Source of the DNA: CAG-103 sp905215475
GTDB taxonomy: Bacteria; Bacillota; Clostridia; Oscillospirales; Oscillospiraceae
Assembly: GCA_905215475.1 (NCBI GenBank)
Contig: CAJMPW010000004.1
Location: 124,001 to 188,000, forward strand
Length of the DNA: 64,000 nucleotides
Direction of reading: 5' to 3'
Numbering within the stretch: position 1 is the first letter of the stretch; each line of letters begins with the position of its first letter. Below the pieces are notes generated by a model. That model saw only the letters and a program-made list of their open reading frames with translations, was not told the DNA's origin and made no database searches. Shown here piece after piece: positions 40,856 to 50,279 of this stretch. The position numbers were made by a program, and so were the translations under genes.

Positions 40856-41214
40856 TCGCAGAGTATCTGAAAGTATTTTTTGCCGGCGCGGCACTGTGCA
40901 TGATCGGTCAGGTGCTGATCGACAAGACGCGGCTGACGCCGGCGCGCATCCTCACGCTGTACGTGGTGACGGGTGTGCTGCTGGGCGCTGTCGGCGTCTA
41001 CGCGCCGTTTGTGCGCTGGGCGGGCGCGGGTGCGAGCGTGCCGCTGACCGGGTTCGGAAACCTGCTGGCAGGCGGCGTCCGCAAGGCTGTCGCCGAGCGC
41101 GGCGTGCTCGGCGCGTTTACCGGCGGCTTCACGGCCGGTGCTGCCGGGATCTGCGCGGCGATCTTTTTCGGACTGCTCGTCGCCATGCTGTTTCGCTCAA
41201 AGGACAAGCAATAA
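40852..41214 (+). CDS. spoVAE: Stage V sporulation protein AE
   Basis: A 120-residue membrane protein of the SpoVAE(b) family (FFAGAALCMIGQVLIDKTRLTPARIL, LLAGGVRKAV, GAFTGGFTAGAAGICAAI), with about four membrane spans. It is part of the dipicolinate channel. Its ATG overlaps the spoVAD stop (ATGA). Confidence 0.92.
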   Translation: MIAEYLKVFFAGAALCMIGQVLIDKTRLTPARILTLYVVTGVLLGAVGVYAPFVRWAGAGASVPLTGFGNLLAGGVRKAVAERGVLGAFTGGFTAGAAGICAAIFFGLLVAMLFRSKDKQ

Positions 41215-41246
41215 AAAAAGAACCGATCCGCAGATCGGTTCTTTTT
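41213..41246. terminator. Bidirectional terminator
   Basis: AAAAAGAACCGATC facing GATCGGTTCTTTTT across a 4-base loop. It separates spoVAE from the oxidoreductase operon. Confidence 0.9.
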
Positions 41247-41261
41247 GCGTTATGGGTAAGC

Positions 41262-41801
41262 TCAGCCTCTTGCAGCGGCTTCGCCGGCCTCGAGCGCCTT
41301 CATGTTGCCCTCGAGGAACTTGGCCTTCTTCTCGCCAAGCTCGATGCGGATCGCTTCGCCGAGGATCTCGTTGGAGACGACCGGAGCCTTCTCCATCAGA
41401 GCGCCGAGGATCGCAACGTTCGCGCCCTTCGGGTTGCCGACGGACTCGGCAATGCCGTTGGCGTCGCAGTAGACGACCTGAATGTCATCACGCTCGGCCT
41501 TGCGGTCGATGATGGAGCTGTTGATGACGAGGACGCCGCCCGGCTTGACGTGGCTCTCGAACTTGTCCAGAGACGGACGGTTCATCGCCACGACGCAGTC
41601 AGCCATGTCGACCAGCGGGGAAGCAACCGGATCGTCGGAGACGATGACGGAGCAGTTCGCCGTGCCGCCGCGCATCTCAGGGCCGTAAGAGGGCAGCCAG
41701 GAGACGTGCTTGCCGTCGAGCATGCAGGCCATAGCCAGGAACTTACCGATCAGGAGCATGCCCTGACCGCCAAAGCCAGCAAAAATGTATTCTTTCTTCA
41801 T
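41262..41801 (-). CDS. 2-oxoacid:ferredoxin oxidoreductase, gamma subunit
   Basis: A 179-residue gamma domain (GFGGQGMLLIGKFLA, SYGPEMRGGTANCSV, with the typical Glu-Met-Arg-Gly-Gly). Last in a delta-alpha-beta-gamma set, one base after beta. The complex oxidatively decarboxylates a 2-oxoacid with CoA and passes electrons to ferredoxin. It probably takes 2-oxoglutarate or branched-chain oxoacids; pyruvate enzymes in this class are usually single-chain. Confidence 0.9.
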   Translation of the reverse strand: MKKEYIFAGFGGQGMLLIGKFLAMACMLDGKHVSWLPSYGPEMRGGTANCSVIVSDDPVASPLVDMADCVVAMNRPSLDKFESHVKPGGVLVINSSIIDRKAERDDIQVVYCDANGIAESVGNPKGANVAILGALMEKAPVVSNEILGEAIRIELGEKKAKFLEGNMKALEAGEAAARG

Positions 41802-41802
41802 G

Positions 41803-42549
<747 letters not shown>

Positions 42550-43629
42550 TTACTTGCCCTCCTTCATGCTGATAATCTTCGCGACGATCTCATCGGTGGT
42601 CGGCATCTGGCTGCCGAGGTGGCCGAAGAAGTCGATCGGCTTCGCGCCGTTGATCGCGATCTTGACATCCTCAAGCATCTGGCCCTCGTTGAGCTCGACG
42701 TCGAGAACAGCCTTCACGCCCGGAAGCTCGGCAGCCTTCTTGACCGCGTCGTACGGGAACGGCCAGACGGTGATCGGGCGAACCAGACCAACGTTGATGC
42801 CCTGCTCCTTGAGCTCGGCGATGGCGGACTTGGCGATACGCGCAACCGTGCCGAAAGCGGTGATGACATACTCAGCACCCTCGAGGTTGTACTCTTCCCA
42901 CTGCTGCTCGTTGGCAGTGATCTCACGATAGCAGGCCTGCAGCTCGTCGTTGTGGACGGACAGGGTCTCGGTATCGATGTAGATGGAGTTGATGACGCCG
43001 CGCTTGGCCGGATCGTCGCCCGGTTTCCAGCCGGTGCAAGCCCAGGGCTTCTTCTCGGGATCGATCTTGTAGTCGACCATCTCGGGCATCTCCACGGGCT
43101 CCATCATCTGCGCGATGATGCCGTCGGCGAGGAAGAGGACCGGGATGCGGTACTTCTCAGCCTTGTCGAAGGCGTACATCATGATGTCGATCGCTTCCTG
43201 CACGGATGCCGGAGCGTAGGTCAGCAGGTGGTAGTCACCGTTGCCGCCGCCCTTGACAGCCTGGAAGTAGTCGCCCTGAGAAGCCTGAATGTTGCCGAGG
43301 CCGGGGCCGCCGCGCATGACGTTCAGGATGACAGCCGGGAGCTGCGCGCCTGCGCAGTAGGAAATGCCTTCCTGCTTCAGGCTGACACCGGGGCTGGAGG
43401 AAGAGGTCAGCGCACGTGCACCGGCACCAGCTGCACCATAGATCATGTTGATAGCCGCAACTTCGCTCTCGGCCTGCAGGAAGCAGCCGCCGACTTCGGG
43501 CATACGTGCGGACATATATTCAGGAATCTCCGTCTGCGGAGTGATCGGATAGCCGAAGAAGTAACGCGCGCCTGCACGAATCGCAGCCTCAGCGATAGCT
43601 TCGCTACCCTTCATAAGCGTCAATGCCAT
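42550..43629 (-). CDS. vorB: 2-oxoacid:ferredoxin oxidoreductase, alpha subunit (VorB-like)
   Basis: A 359-residue alpha subunit (MKGSEAIAEAAIRAGARYFFGYPITPQTEIPEY, TSSSSPGVSLKQEG). The opening and length match subunits often named VorB or KorA. Substrate preference within the 2-oxoglutarate, isovalerate and related enzymes cannot be read reliably. AAGGAGG precedes ATG 43629. Confidence 0.9.
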   Translation of the reverse strand: MALTLMKGSEAIAEAAIRAGARYFFGYPITPQTEIPEYMSARMPEVGGCFLQAESEVAAINMIYGAAGAGARALTSSSSPGVSLKQEGISYCAGAQLPAVILNVMRGGPGLGNIQASQGDYFQAVKGGGNGDYHLLTYAPASVQEAIDIMMYAFDKAEKYRIPVLFLADGIIAQMMEPVEMPEMVDYKIDPEKKPWACTGWKPGDDPAKRGVINSIYIDTETLSVHNDELQACYREITANEQQWEEYNLEGAEYVITAFGTVARIAKSAIAELKEQGINVGLVRPITVWPFPYDAVKKAAELPGVKAVLDVELNEGQMLEDVKIAINGAKPIDFFGHLGSQMPTTDEIVAKIISMKEGK

Positions 43630-43644
43630 TTTCGATGTACCTCC

Positions 43645-43854
43645 TTAATCTCTCACAATGCTGATTACCACGTCCGGGCAAGTGCGCGCGCAGGAAGCGC
43701 AGCCGATGCAGGCCTCCGGATTCGCGACGACGGACGGATGATAACCCTTTGCGTTGAGTTTGTCCTTCGCCAGCGCCAGAACGCCCTTCGGGCAAGCTCT
43801 GACACAGAGACCGCAACCCTTGCAAAGATTCTCGTTGATGGTCACCTTTACCAT
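43645..43854 (-). CDS. 2-oxoacid:ferredoxin oxidoreductase, ferredoxin-like delta subunit
   Basis: A 69-residue protein with two [4Fe-4S] motifs: CKGCGLCVRACP and CIGCASCARTCP. It carries electrons from the TPP site to ferredoxin. It is the first of the four subunit genes, after the P-loop gene. Confidence 0.92.
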   Translation of the reverse strand: MVKVTINENLCKGCGLCVRACPKGVLALAKDKLNAKGYHPSVVANPEACIGCASCARTCPDVVISIVRD

Positions 43855-43914
43855 TTTTGCTACCTCTTTTCTGTTCTGTTTTGCGAAATTGCCTATGTAA
43901 ACCGCATGCGCGGG

Positions 43915-44643
43915 TTACGCCTGTTTCTTCTCCGACAAGCTGTGGATATAGCTGTCCCAGTCGCGCTTCATGATGATGTCGATGGGGACGGGCTTGCCGA
44001 TGTACTTCGGGTCGTGCCCCTCGGCCAGGAAGATGTCGAGCATCTCCTTCTTGCCGGTCGTATACATGACCGGAACGCCGGTCCGGTCGCTGACCTCGCG
44101 CAGCATCTCATAACCGTCGCGCAGCTCTGCCGGCGTGGTCATGGTGGCGAGGTTGGTGTTGTTGATCATGCCGGTGATCTTCAGGTGGGAATGGATCTCC
44201 ATCTGCTGCTGCAGGTCGATGATCTTCTCCACCGTGCCGGCGAGCGGGCGGCGGATATTGACGACATTCAGAACCTCCAGCTGTTCCGGGCCCATGGCCA
44301 TGAAGTCCTGAAAGTCCTCATAATAGCGGCCGAGCGCGGTCGAACCAACGGCATCGCCGCCGACGTCGAACACGACAGTATCCCAGTTCATGGCAAATGC
44401 AGAAGCGACCTCCGCCGGCAGCGACAGCGTCTCCACGCCGGAGCAGGCATAGTTCGGGGAGATGAGACGGATCTCTTTCTGCTCCACGAGCTTGCCGCGC
44501 TCAGTCAGGCGAAAGTAGGTATTGACCAGGTCCAGGTCAATGAGTTCTGTCTTTCCGGTTTCAGCCGCTTTAAAAGCAAAATTCAGCGCAAGCTCACTCT
44601 TGCCGCTGCCGTAGTTGCCGATCATAACGTATATCTTTTTCAA
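43915..44643 (-). CDS. P-loop ATPase linked to the oxidoreductase operon
   Basis: A 242-residue nucleotide-binding protein of the SIMIBI/ParA-like kind: Walker A GNYGSGKSELA at 8-18, a LIDLDLVNTYFRLTE switch, and VVFDVGGDAVGS as Walker B. It opens the operon (60 bases before the ferredoxin subunit) and shares its promoter. It may act in cofactor or cluster insertion, or regulate the complex; both are guesses. No zinc or molybdenum-specific motif is seen. Confidence 0.8.
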   Translation of the reverse strand: MKKIYVMIGNYGSGKSELALNFAFKAAETGKTELIDLDLVNTYFRLTERGKLVEQKEIRLISPNYACSGVETLSLPAEVASAFAMNWDTVVFDVGGDAVGSTALGRYYEDFQDFMAMGPEQLEVLNVVNIRRPLAGTVEKIIDLQQQMEIHSHLKITGMINNTNLATMTTPAELRDGYEMLREVSDRTGVPVMYTTGKKEMLDIFLAEGHDPKYIGKPVPIDIIMKRDWDSYIHSLSEKKQA

Positions 44644-44739
44644 AACAATGCTCCTCCCCTCGAGGGGTATTCAAAATGTGCAAATGGGTATAAAAAATCA
44701 AAATATATCCATTCAAATATCCAAATCTCAACGGTTATC

Positions 44740-44768
44740 ATCGTAGCACAATCGCGCGAATTCGTCAA
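44740..44768 (-). promoter_or_regulatory. Sigma-A promoter of the oxidoreductase operon
   Basis: TTGACG, 17-base spacer, TACGAT on the minus strand, about 95 bases before the P-loop gene. The remaining bases to 44856 show no gene. Confidence 0.65.
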
Positions 44769-44856
44769 CAAACGTTGTTTGGTTTTGTGGAATGTGTGCA
44801 ATTTTGTCGCGCATTTCTGGACAAGATGCCAGTTATCTGAAAATTAACGGCAGTGT

Positions 44857-45660
44857 TCAGGAATTAACGCTATTTCTTCCCTGTTTCAGGTAGAGATACC
44901 ACGCGCTCACGCCGACCAGAAGCCCGCCGCCGACGAGATTGCCGAGTGTGACCGGCAGCAGATTGCCGGCGAGCGCCGTGCCCCACGTCAGTCCTTCGGC
45001 AGCAGCGCCGGTCTGCCCCGCCGCGAAAAGGCCCGCCGCGAGGTAGTACATATTGGCGACGCTGTGCTCAAAGCCCGCGACCACGAACGCCATGATCGGG
45101 AAAAAGACGGCTGCGATCTTCCCGCCGACGGTCTTGGCGGCATTGGCCATCCAGACGGCGATGCACACGAGGAAGTTGCACAAAATGCCGCGCACGAACG
45201 CATCACCGAACGACAGCCCCGCCTTCGTCTGCGCGATGGCGACAACGGACGCCGCAAGCTTGCCGCCGAACGCGGAAAAGACGTGCCCCGACACACACAG
45301 CGCCGCAACGAGCACCGCGCCCGCAAAGTTGCCCAGATAGACAACGAGCCAGTTGCGCAGCATCTGACGCACGGCGATCGTGCGCGCCAGAACGCCCATG
45401 ATCATGAGATTGTTGCCGGTGAAGAGCTCGCTCCCTGCCACGATGACCATGGCGAGACCGGCCGGAAACACGCAGCCGGAGATGAGCTTTGCCAGCGACG
45501 GATCGCCGACCGTCGCCGCGGCAGCCGTGGACGCGACGCCCGCAAGCGCGACGAATGCGCCCGCAAGGCAGGCAAGCAAAAACATCCGCCCCAGCGGCAG
45601 CGCGGCCTTGGTGCGGCAGGCGGACAGATAGTTCTCCGCGATCTCTTGGGGTGTGTACAT
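44857..45660 (-). CDS. Formate/nitrite transporter family channel
   Basis: A 267-residue FNT-family membrane protein with six spans. Family signatures: AGAFVALAG, the NNLMIMG Omega-loop region (ELFTGNNLMIM), GILCNFLVCIAVWMA and AGFEHSVANMYYL. It moves formate, nitrite or hydrosulfide. Near a ferredoxin oxidoreductase in a fermenter, formate is most likely; the pore residues do not settle this. ATG 45660 follows GGAGGGG. Confidence 0.91.
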   Translation of the reverse strand: MYTPQEIAENYLSACRTKAALPLGRMFLLACLAGAFVALAGVASTAAAATVGDPSLAKLISGCVFPAGLAMVIVAGSELFTGNNLMIMGVLARTIAVRQMLRNWLVVYLGNFAGAVLVAALCVSGHVFSAFGGKLAASVVAIAQTKAGLSFGDAFVRGILCNFLVCIAVWMANAAKTVGGKIAAVFFPIMAFVVAGFEHSVANMYYLAAGLFAAGQTGAAAEGLTWGTALAGNLLPVTLGNLVGGGLLVGVSAWYLYLKQGRNSVNS

Positions 45661-45703
45661 AGATAAGCCCCTCCGGCAAAACACAAGATATATGACACGC
45701 ATT

Positions 45704-45733
45704 ATCTTACTATCATACATCTTGCGCTGTCAA
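45704..45733 (-). promoter_or_regulatory. Sigma-A promoter of the FNT gene
   Basis: TTGACA, 18-base spacer, TAAGAT on the minus strand. Confidence 0.65.
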
Positions 45734-45743
45734 GTACACAGAC

Positions 45744-45773
45744 AAAAAAGCAGCCGGAGGACACTCCGGCTGC
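45744..45773 (-). terminator. Terminator of the spoIIA operon
   Basis: GCAGCCGGAG pairs with CTCCGGCTGC across a 4-base loop, followed by TTTTTT on the minus strand. The stem touches the sigF stop codon. Confidence 0.9.
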
Positions 45774-46487
45774 CTATGCATCCAGCCACACGCGCATACG
45801 CTCCACGGCGCGCCGCTCGAGCCGCGAGACCTGCACCTGCGAGATGTGCAGGAGCCCGGCCGCGCGCTGCTGCGTCAGGCCGTGATAAAAACGCAGCGCG
45901 ATCACCTGCCGCTCCCGCTCCGGCAGGCGGCGCAGCGCCTCGCGCAGGTCGGCATATTCGACCATGCGCGCCTCCTGCTCGTAGTCGCCGAGCGTGTGCT
46001 CGAGCGTAAAGCCCGTCTCGCCGTTTTCCCTCTGCAGGGATTCCGTAGGGCCGGTGGCCGTCTCTGCGGCCGCGATCTCTTCCGGCTCGAGCCCGGTCTC
46101 GGCGGCGAGCTCCGAGAGCGTCGGCTCGCGGCCGAGCGCCTGCTCAAGGCGGGTGCGCGCCGTGCGGATGCCCTGCGCGCGCTCTTTCACGCTGCGGCTG
46201 ACCTTGACCGCGCCGTCATCGCGCAGAAAGCGCCGGATCTCCCCCGCGATCTTCGGGACTGCATATGTGGAAAAGCACGTGCCGAACTGTTCGTCAAAGC
46301 CCTGCATGGCCTTGAGAAAACCGACGCAGCCGAGCTGATACAGATCATCCGGCTCAACGCCGCGGCCGAAAAAGCGCCGCGCCACGCTCCAGATAAGGCC
46401 GGTGTTTTCCTCGACCATCTGCTCCGCCGCCTGCAAGTCGCCCGCCTGCGCGCGCCGCAGCAGCGCACGCGTCTCCTCGGCGATCAT
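45774..46487 (-). CDS. sigF: Sporulation sigma factor F
   Basis: A 237-residue group 3 sigma-70 factor. Region 2 (LIWSVARRFFGRGVEPDDLYQLGCVGFLKAMQGFDE), region 3 and region 4 (ERQVIALRFYHGLTQQRAAGLLHISQVQVSRLERR) are complete. Its place after spoIIAA-spoIIAB identifies it as sigma-F, the forespore factor held by SpoIIAB. ATG 46487 overlaps the spoIIAB stop; an in-frame GTG at 46511 is an alternative. Confidence 0.94.
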   Translation of the reverse strand: MIAEETRALLRRAQAGDLQAAEQMVEENTGLIWSVARRFFGRGVEPDDLYQLGCVGFLKAMQGFDEQFGTCFSTYAVPKIAGEIRRFLRDDGAVKVSRSVKERAQGIRTARTRLEQALGREPTLSELAAETGLEPEEIAAAETATGPTESLQRENGETGFTLEHTLGDYEQEARMVEYADLREALRRLPERERQVIALRFYHGLTQQRAAGLLHISQVQVSRLERRAVERMRVWLDA

Positions 46488-46918
46488 GCGCGGCGGCGGA
46501 TGCGGCGGCACATGGTCACGGTCGTGCCGCGCCCCGGTGCAGAGCGCACACGCAGCGTATCCATAAAGCTCTCCATGATGGTAAAGCCCATGCCGCTGCG
46601 CTCCTCCCCGCCGGTGGTATACATCGGTGCGCGTGCCTGCGCCACGTCCGCGATGCCGACACCGTGATCCTTGACGGTGATCTCCAGCCGCTCATCCGGC
46701 AGAATGCGCACGCGCACCTGCACCGTGCCGAGCGCGTCCGGATAGGCGTGCACGACGGCATTCGTCACGGCCTCGGACACGGCGGTCTTGATGTCGCCGA
46801 GCTCGGCAAGCGTCGGGTCGAGCTGCGCGGCAAAGGCCGCCACCGCCGCGCGCGCAAAGCCCTCGTTCACGCTGCGTGCCGGAAACTCCAGCTTCATGTA
46901 GTTTTTCTGCGTCAACAC
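46484..46918 (-). CDS. spoIIAB: Anti-sigma F factor
   Basis: A 144-residue GHKL-type kinase: N box TAVSEAVTNAVVHAYP, G1 box DHGVGI, G2 box SGMGFTIMESF. It holds sigma-F and phosphorylates SpoIIAA. GTG 46918 overlaps the spoIIAA stop and has AAAGGAG 8 bases before it; MKLEFP at 46897 aligns with the family's start but lacks a ribosome site. Confidence 0.94.
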   Translation of the reverse strand: MLTQKNYMKLEFPARSVNEGFARAAVAAFAAQLDPTLAELGDIKTAVSEAVTNAVVHAYPDALGTVQVRVRILPDERLEITVKDHGVGIADVAQARAPMYTTGGEERSGMGFTIMESFMDTLRVRSAPGRGTTVTMCRRIRRRA

Positions 46919-47247
46919 TCTTCACACTCCTTTTCCCGGTCGCCAAGCACCGGGACGATCTTCGTCAGCCCCGCGACATCCAGCACCCGCCGCACCTGCC
47001 CCGGCACGCCCGAGAGCGCCAGCGCGCCGCCCGTCTGCCGCAGGAGACGGTCGGTCTTGAGGATGACCGCGATCCCGGAGCTGTCCATAAAGCTCACCCC
47101 CGACAGGTCGAGCACGCAGCGGCGCGGCAGATATTCCTCCACGGCGTCCTCGATGCCGGGCATGACCGTCTGCGCCGCCGCATGATCGAGTTCTCCCATG
47201 AGCCGCAGCGTCAGGCAGCGGCCGTCATCATGCGTTATGATCCGCAT
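46912..47247 (-). CDS. spoIIAA: Anti-sigma F factor antagonist
   Basis: A 111-residue STAS-domain protein. The phosphorylated serine is in FMDSSGIAVIL. When dephosphorylated by SpoIIE it releases sigma-F. ATG 47247 follows AGGAGGG. It starts the spoIIA operon 25 bases after the valS terminator; I see no clear sigma-H or sigma-A promoter in between. Confidence 0.94.
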   Translation of the reverse strand: MRIITHDDGRCLTLRLMGELDHAAAQTVMPGIEDAVEEYLPRRCVLDLSGVSFMDSSGIAVILKTDRLLRQTGGALALSGVPGQVRRVLDVAGLTKIVPVLGDREKECEEC

Positions 47248-47272
47248 CTGCTTGTCCCTCCTATTCCAAAAG

Positions 47273-47310
47273 AAAAAACACCGCATACGGCCGAAGCCGT
47301 ACACGGTGTT
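47273..47310 (-). terminator. Terminator of valS
   Basis: On the minus strand ACACCGTGTACGGC pairs with GCCGTATGCGGTGT (two G-U pairs) around a TTCG tetraloop, followed by TTTTTT. Confidence 0.9.
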
Positions 47311-47354
47311 ATTGTAGCGTAATGCCGCTGTGGTTTTTTGTCGGACGCGGGTGC

Positions 47355-49979
47355 TCAGCCGAGGTTTTTCAGGCTGGCCTCGAGATTTTCCACGAGCGCC
47401 TTCGCCTTCTCGGCGCGCTCGCGCTCCGTCTGCACGACGGCCTCCGGCGCACGGGAGATGAAGTTCTCGTTCGAGAGCTTGCGCATCTGACCCTCGTAAT
47501 TCTTGCGCGCCTTTTCGAGCTCCTTTTCCAGACGTGCGCGCTCCTTGTCGAGGTCGATGAGCTCGGCCATCGGCATGAAGAGCTTGGCCTCCTCCGTGAC
47601 GACAGAGACCATGTGCTCGGCATCCGCCGGCAGCGCACTGCTGATCGTGATCTGCTCGGCATAGGCAAGCTTCGAGATATAGCTCTCGCCGCTGCGGAAG
47701 GCATCCTGCCGCTCAGTCGTGATGAACAGGTGCGCCTTTCTGCTCGGCGGCACGTTCATCTCGGCGCGGCGGCTGCGCACGGCGCGGATGGCGTTCATGA
47801 CCATCTCAAAGTCGCGCTCCTCCGCCGGGAAAGCGAGTGCCTCGGTATACTCCGGATAGCGGGCGATCATGAGCGCCTCACCGTCATGCGGCAGCGCCTG
47901 CCAGATCTCCTCGGTGATGAACGGCATGAACGGGTGCAGGAGCTTGAGGATATCCGTCAGGACATACAGCAGCACCTGCTGCGCGCTGCGGGCACGCGCG
48001 GCGTCACCGCTGTTGAGACGGGGCTTGGTGAGCTCGATATACCAGTCGCAGTACGTGTCCCAGATGAAGTCGTAGATCTTCGCCGCGGCGATGCCGATCT
48101 CATACTTATCGAGGTTCTCGCACACTTCCTTCGAGAGCGTGTTGAGCTTCGAGAGCACCCATTTGTCCTCGAGCTCGAGCGTCTCGGGCAGCTCGTTTTT
48201 GTCGATGGTGAGGTTCATCATCACGAAGCGCGACGCGTTCCAGAGTTTGTTGGCAAAGTTGCGCATGGCGCCGCACTTCTCAACGTAGAAGCGCATATCG
48301 TTTCCGGGGCTGTTGCCCGTGATGAGGTTGAAGCGCAGCGCATCGGCGCCGTAGGTGTCGGCCATCTCAAGCGGGTCGATGCCGTTGCCGAGGGACTTGG
48401 ACATTTTGCGTCCCTTATCGTCGCGCACAAGGCCGTGGATGAACACCGTCGGGAACGGGATATCCTGCATCTGCTCAAGGCCGGAGAAGATCATGCGCGC
48501 AACCCAGAAGAAGATGATGTCATAGCCCGTGACCATGACGCTCGTGGGATACCAGAACTTGAGATCCTCGGCGCTCTTATCCGGCCAGCCGAGCGTGGAA
48601 AACGGCCAGAGCGCGGAGCTGAACCACGTGTCGAGCACGTCGGGATCGCGGTGGATATGCTTGCTGTGGCAGGCCTCGCACTCGCAGGCGTCGGTGCGCG
48701 AGACGGTGACATGACCGCAGTCATCGCAGTACCACGCCGGGATCTGATGACCCCACCAGAGCTGGCGGGAGATGCACCAGTCGTGCACGTTCTCCATCCA
48801 GTTATAATAGGTCTTGCTGAAGCGCTCGGGCACGAACTTGATGCGCCCGTCGCGCACGGCCTCGATGGCGGGCTCGGCCAGCGGCTTCATCTTGACGAAC
48901 CACTGGGGGCTCGTCATCGGCTCGACCGTCGTACCGCAGCGGTAGCACGTGCCGACGTTGTGATTGTAGGGCTCGGTCTTGATGAGGTAGCCCTGCTCCT
49001 CGAGATCGGCCACGATGGCCTTGCGCGCCTCGTAGCGGTCGAGACCGTTATACTTGCCGCCGTTGATGACACGGGCGTCTTCGTCAAAGATCAGGATCTG
49101 CTCCAGACCGTGGCGCAGACCGACCTCGTAGTCGTTCGGGTCGTGGCAGGGCGTCATCTTGACGCAGCCCGTGCCGAAATCAAGCTCGACATAATCATCG
49201 GCCACGATGGGCAGCTCGCGCCCGACCAGCGGCAGGATCGCCGTCTTGCCGACAAGGTGCTGATAGCGCTCATCCGCCGGGTTGACCGCGATGCCGCTGT
49301 CGCCGAGCATGGTCTCGGGACGGGTGGTGGCGATGGTCAGATACTCATCGCTGTCCTTGAGCGGGTAGCGGATATACCAGAACGAGCCGGGCATATCCTT
49401 ATACTCGACCTCCGCGTCGGACAGCGCCGTGCGGCAGTGCGGGCACCAGTTGATGATGCGGTTGCCCTTATAGATCAGGCCCTTTTCGTACAGCTCGCAA
49501 AACGTCTCGCGCACGGCCTTGGAGCAGCCCTCATCCATGGTGAAGCGGCTGCGGTCCCAGTCGCAGGACACGCCGAGCGACTTCTGCTGCTCGACGATGC
49601 GGTTGCCGTACTGCTTTTTCCACGCCCAGACGCGCTCCAGAAACGCGTCGCGCCCGAGATCGTAGCGGGTCAGGCCCTCCTCCTTGCGCAGCATCTCCTC
49701 GACCTTGATCTGCGTGGCGATGCCGGCGTGATCCGTGCCGGGCACCCAGAGCGCGGCATAGCCCTGCATACGCTTATAGCGCGTGAGGATGTCCTGCAGC
49801 GTCGCGTCGAGCGCATGACCCATATGCAGCTGACCGGTGACGTTCGGGGGCGGCATGACGATGGAAAACGGCTTTTTGTCCGGATCGGCTTTGCCGGCAA
49901 AGTAGCCGCCGCGCATCCACATGTCATAAATCTTCTTCTCGACCTGTTTGGGGTCGTAGACCTTCGGAAGCTCTTTCAT
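47355..49979 (-). CDS. valS: Valyl-tRNA synthetase
   Basis: An 874-residue class Ia synthetase: HIGH motif in PPPNVTGQLHMGHAL, editing domain (GTDHAGIATQ to WFVKMKP), KMSKSLGNG, anticodon domain, and C-terminal coiled coil. Its leader is a T-box with a GUC codon at the specifier position, so it is induced by uncharged tRNA-Val. ATG 49979 follows GGAGGAG. Confidence 0.97.
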   Translation of the reverse strand: MKELPKVYDPKQVEKKIYDMWMRGGYFAGKADPDKKPFSIVMPPPNVTGQLHMGHALDATLQDILTRYKRMQGYAALWVPGTDHAGIATQIKVEEMLRKEEGLTRYDLGRDAFLERVWAWKKQYGNRIVEQQKSLGVSCDWDRSRFTMDEGCSKAVRETFCELYEKGLIYKGNRIINWCPHCRTALSDAEVEYKDMPGSFWYIRYPLKDSDEYLTIATTRPETMLGDSGIAVNPADERYQHLVGKTAILPLVGRELPIVADDYVELDFGTGCVKMTPCHDPNDYEVGLRHGLEQILIFDEDARVINGGKYNGLDRYEARKAIVADLEEQGYLIKTEPYNHNVGTCYRCGTTVEPMTSPQWFVKMKPLAEPAIEAVRDGRIKFVPERFSKTYYNWMENVHDWCISRQLWWGHQIPAWYCDDCGHVTVSRTDACECEACHSKHIHRDPDVLDTWFSSALWPFSTLGWPDKSAEDLKFWYPTSVMVTGYDIIFFWVARMIFSGLEQMQDIPFPTVFIHGLVRDDKGRKMSKSLGNGIDPLEMADTYGADALRFNLITGNSPGNDMRFYVEKCGAMRNFANKLWNASRFVMMNLTIDKNELPETLELEDKWVLSKLNTLSKEVCENLDKYEIGIAAAKIYDFIWDTYCDWYIELTKPRLNSGDAARARSAQQVLLYVLTDILKLLHPFMPFITEEIWQALPHDGEALMIARYPEYTEALAFPAEERDFEMVMNAIRAVRSRRAEMNVPPSRKAHLFITTERQDAFRSGESYISKLAYAEQITISSALPADAEHMVSVVTEEAKLFMPMAELIDLDKERARLEKELEKARKNYEGQMRKLSNENFISRAPEAVVQTERERAEKAKALVENLEASLKNLG

Positions 49980-50009
49980 GGTTCTCCTCCTTTGAGATTG
50001 CCGGGGCGC

Positions 50010-50244
50010 AAAAAAATCGCCCCGAAACGAACTGTTTCAGGGCGATCGAAACCGCGGTACCACCTGAATTCCACGCAGACGCGTGACACTCTTGTCTCTG
50101 TAACGGGAGAACCCGGCCGCCCTACTCCGTTCAGGCAGGCTGCTCCGGGGCGACCTTCATCTCCGGCATCCGAAAGGCTCGCACCAACCGCCTTCTCTCT
50201 GACGTCCACCGGGAGACTACTCCTCCCCTTCTTCGCATATGGAT
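50010..50244 (-). ncRNA. T-box riboswitch of valS
   Basis: On the minus strand: Stem I with the GGTGCGAGCC distal part, candidate Val specifier GUC at 50154-50152 (GATGAAGGTCGCC), T-box sequence GGTGGTACCGCGG at 50064-50052, and a terminator ATCGCCCTGAAAC.../GTTTCGGGGCGAT with TTTTTTT at 50010-50047. Uncharged tRNA-Val would favour read-through into valS. Confidence 0.93.
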
Positions 50245-50250
50245 GCAAAA

Positions 50251-50279
50251 ATTATAGGCTCTGCAGCGCCGTTTGTCAA
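50251..50279 (-). promoter_or_regulatory. Sigma-A promoter of valS T-box
   Basis: TTGACA, 17-base spacer, TATAAT on the minus strand: full consensus. It overlaps the 3' end of the next gene upstream. Confidence 0.9.
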
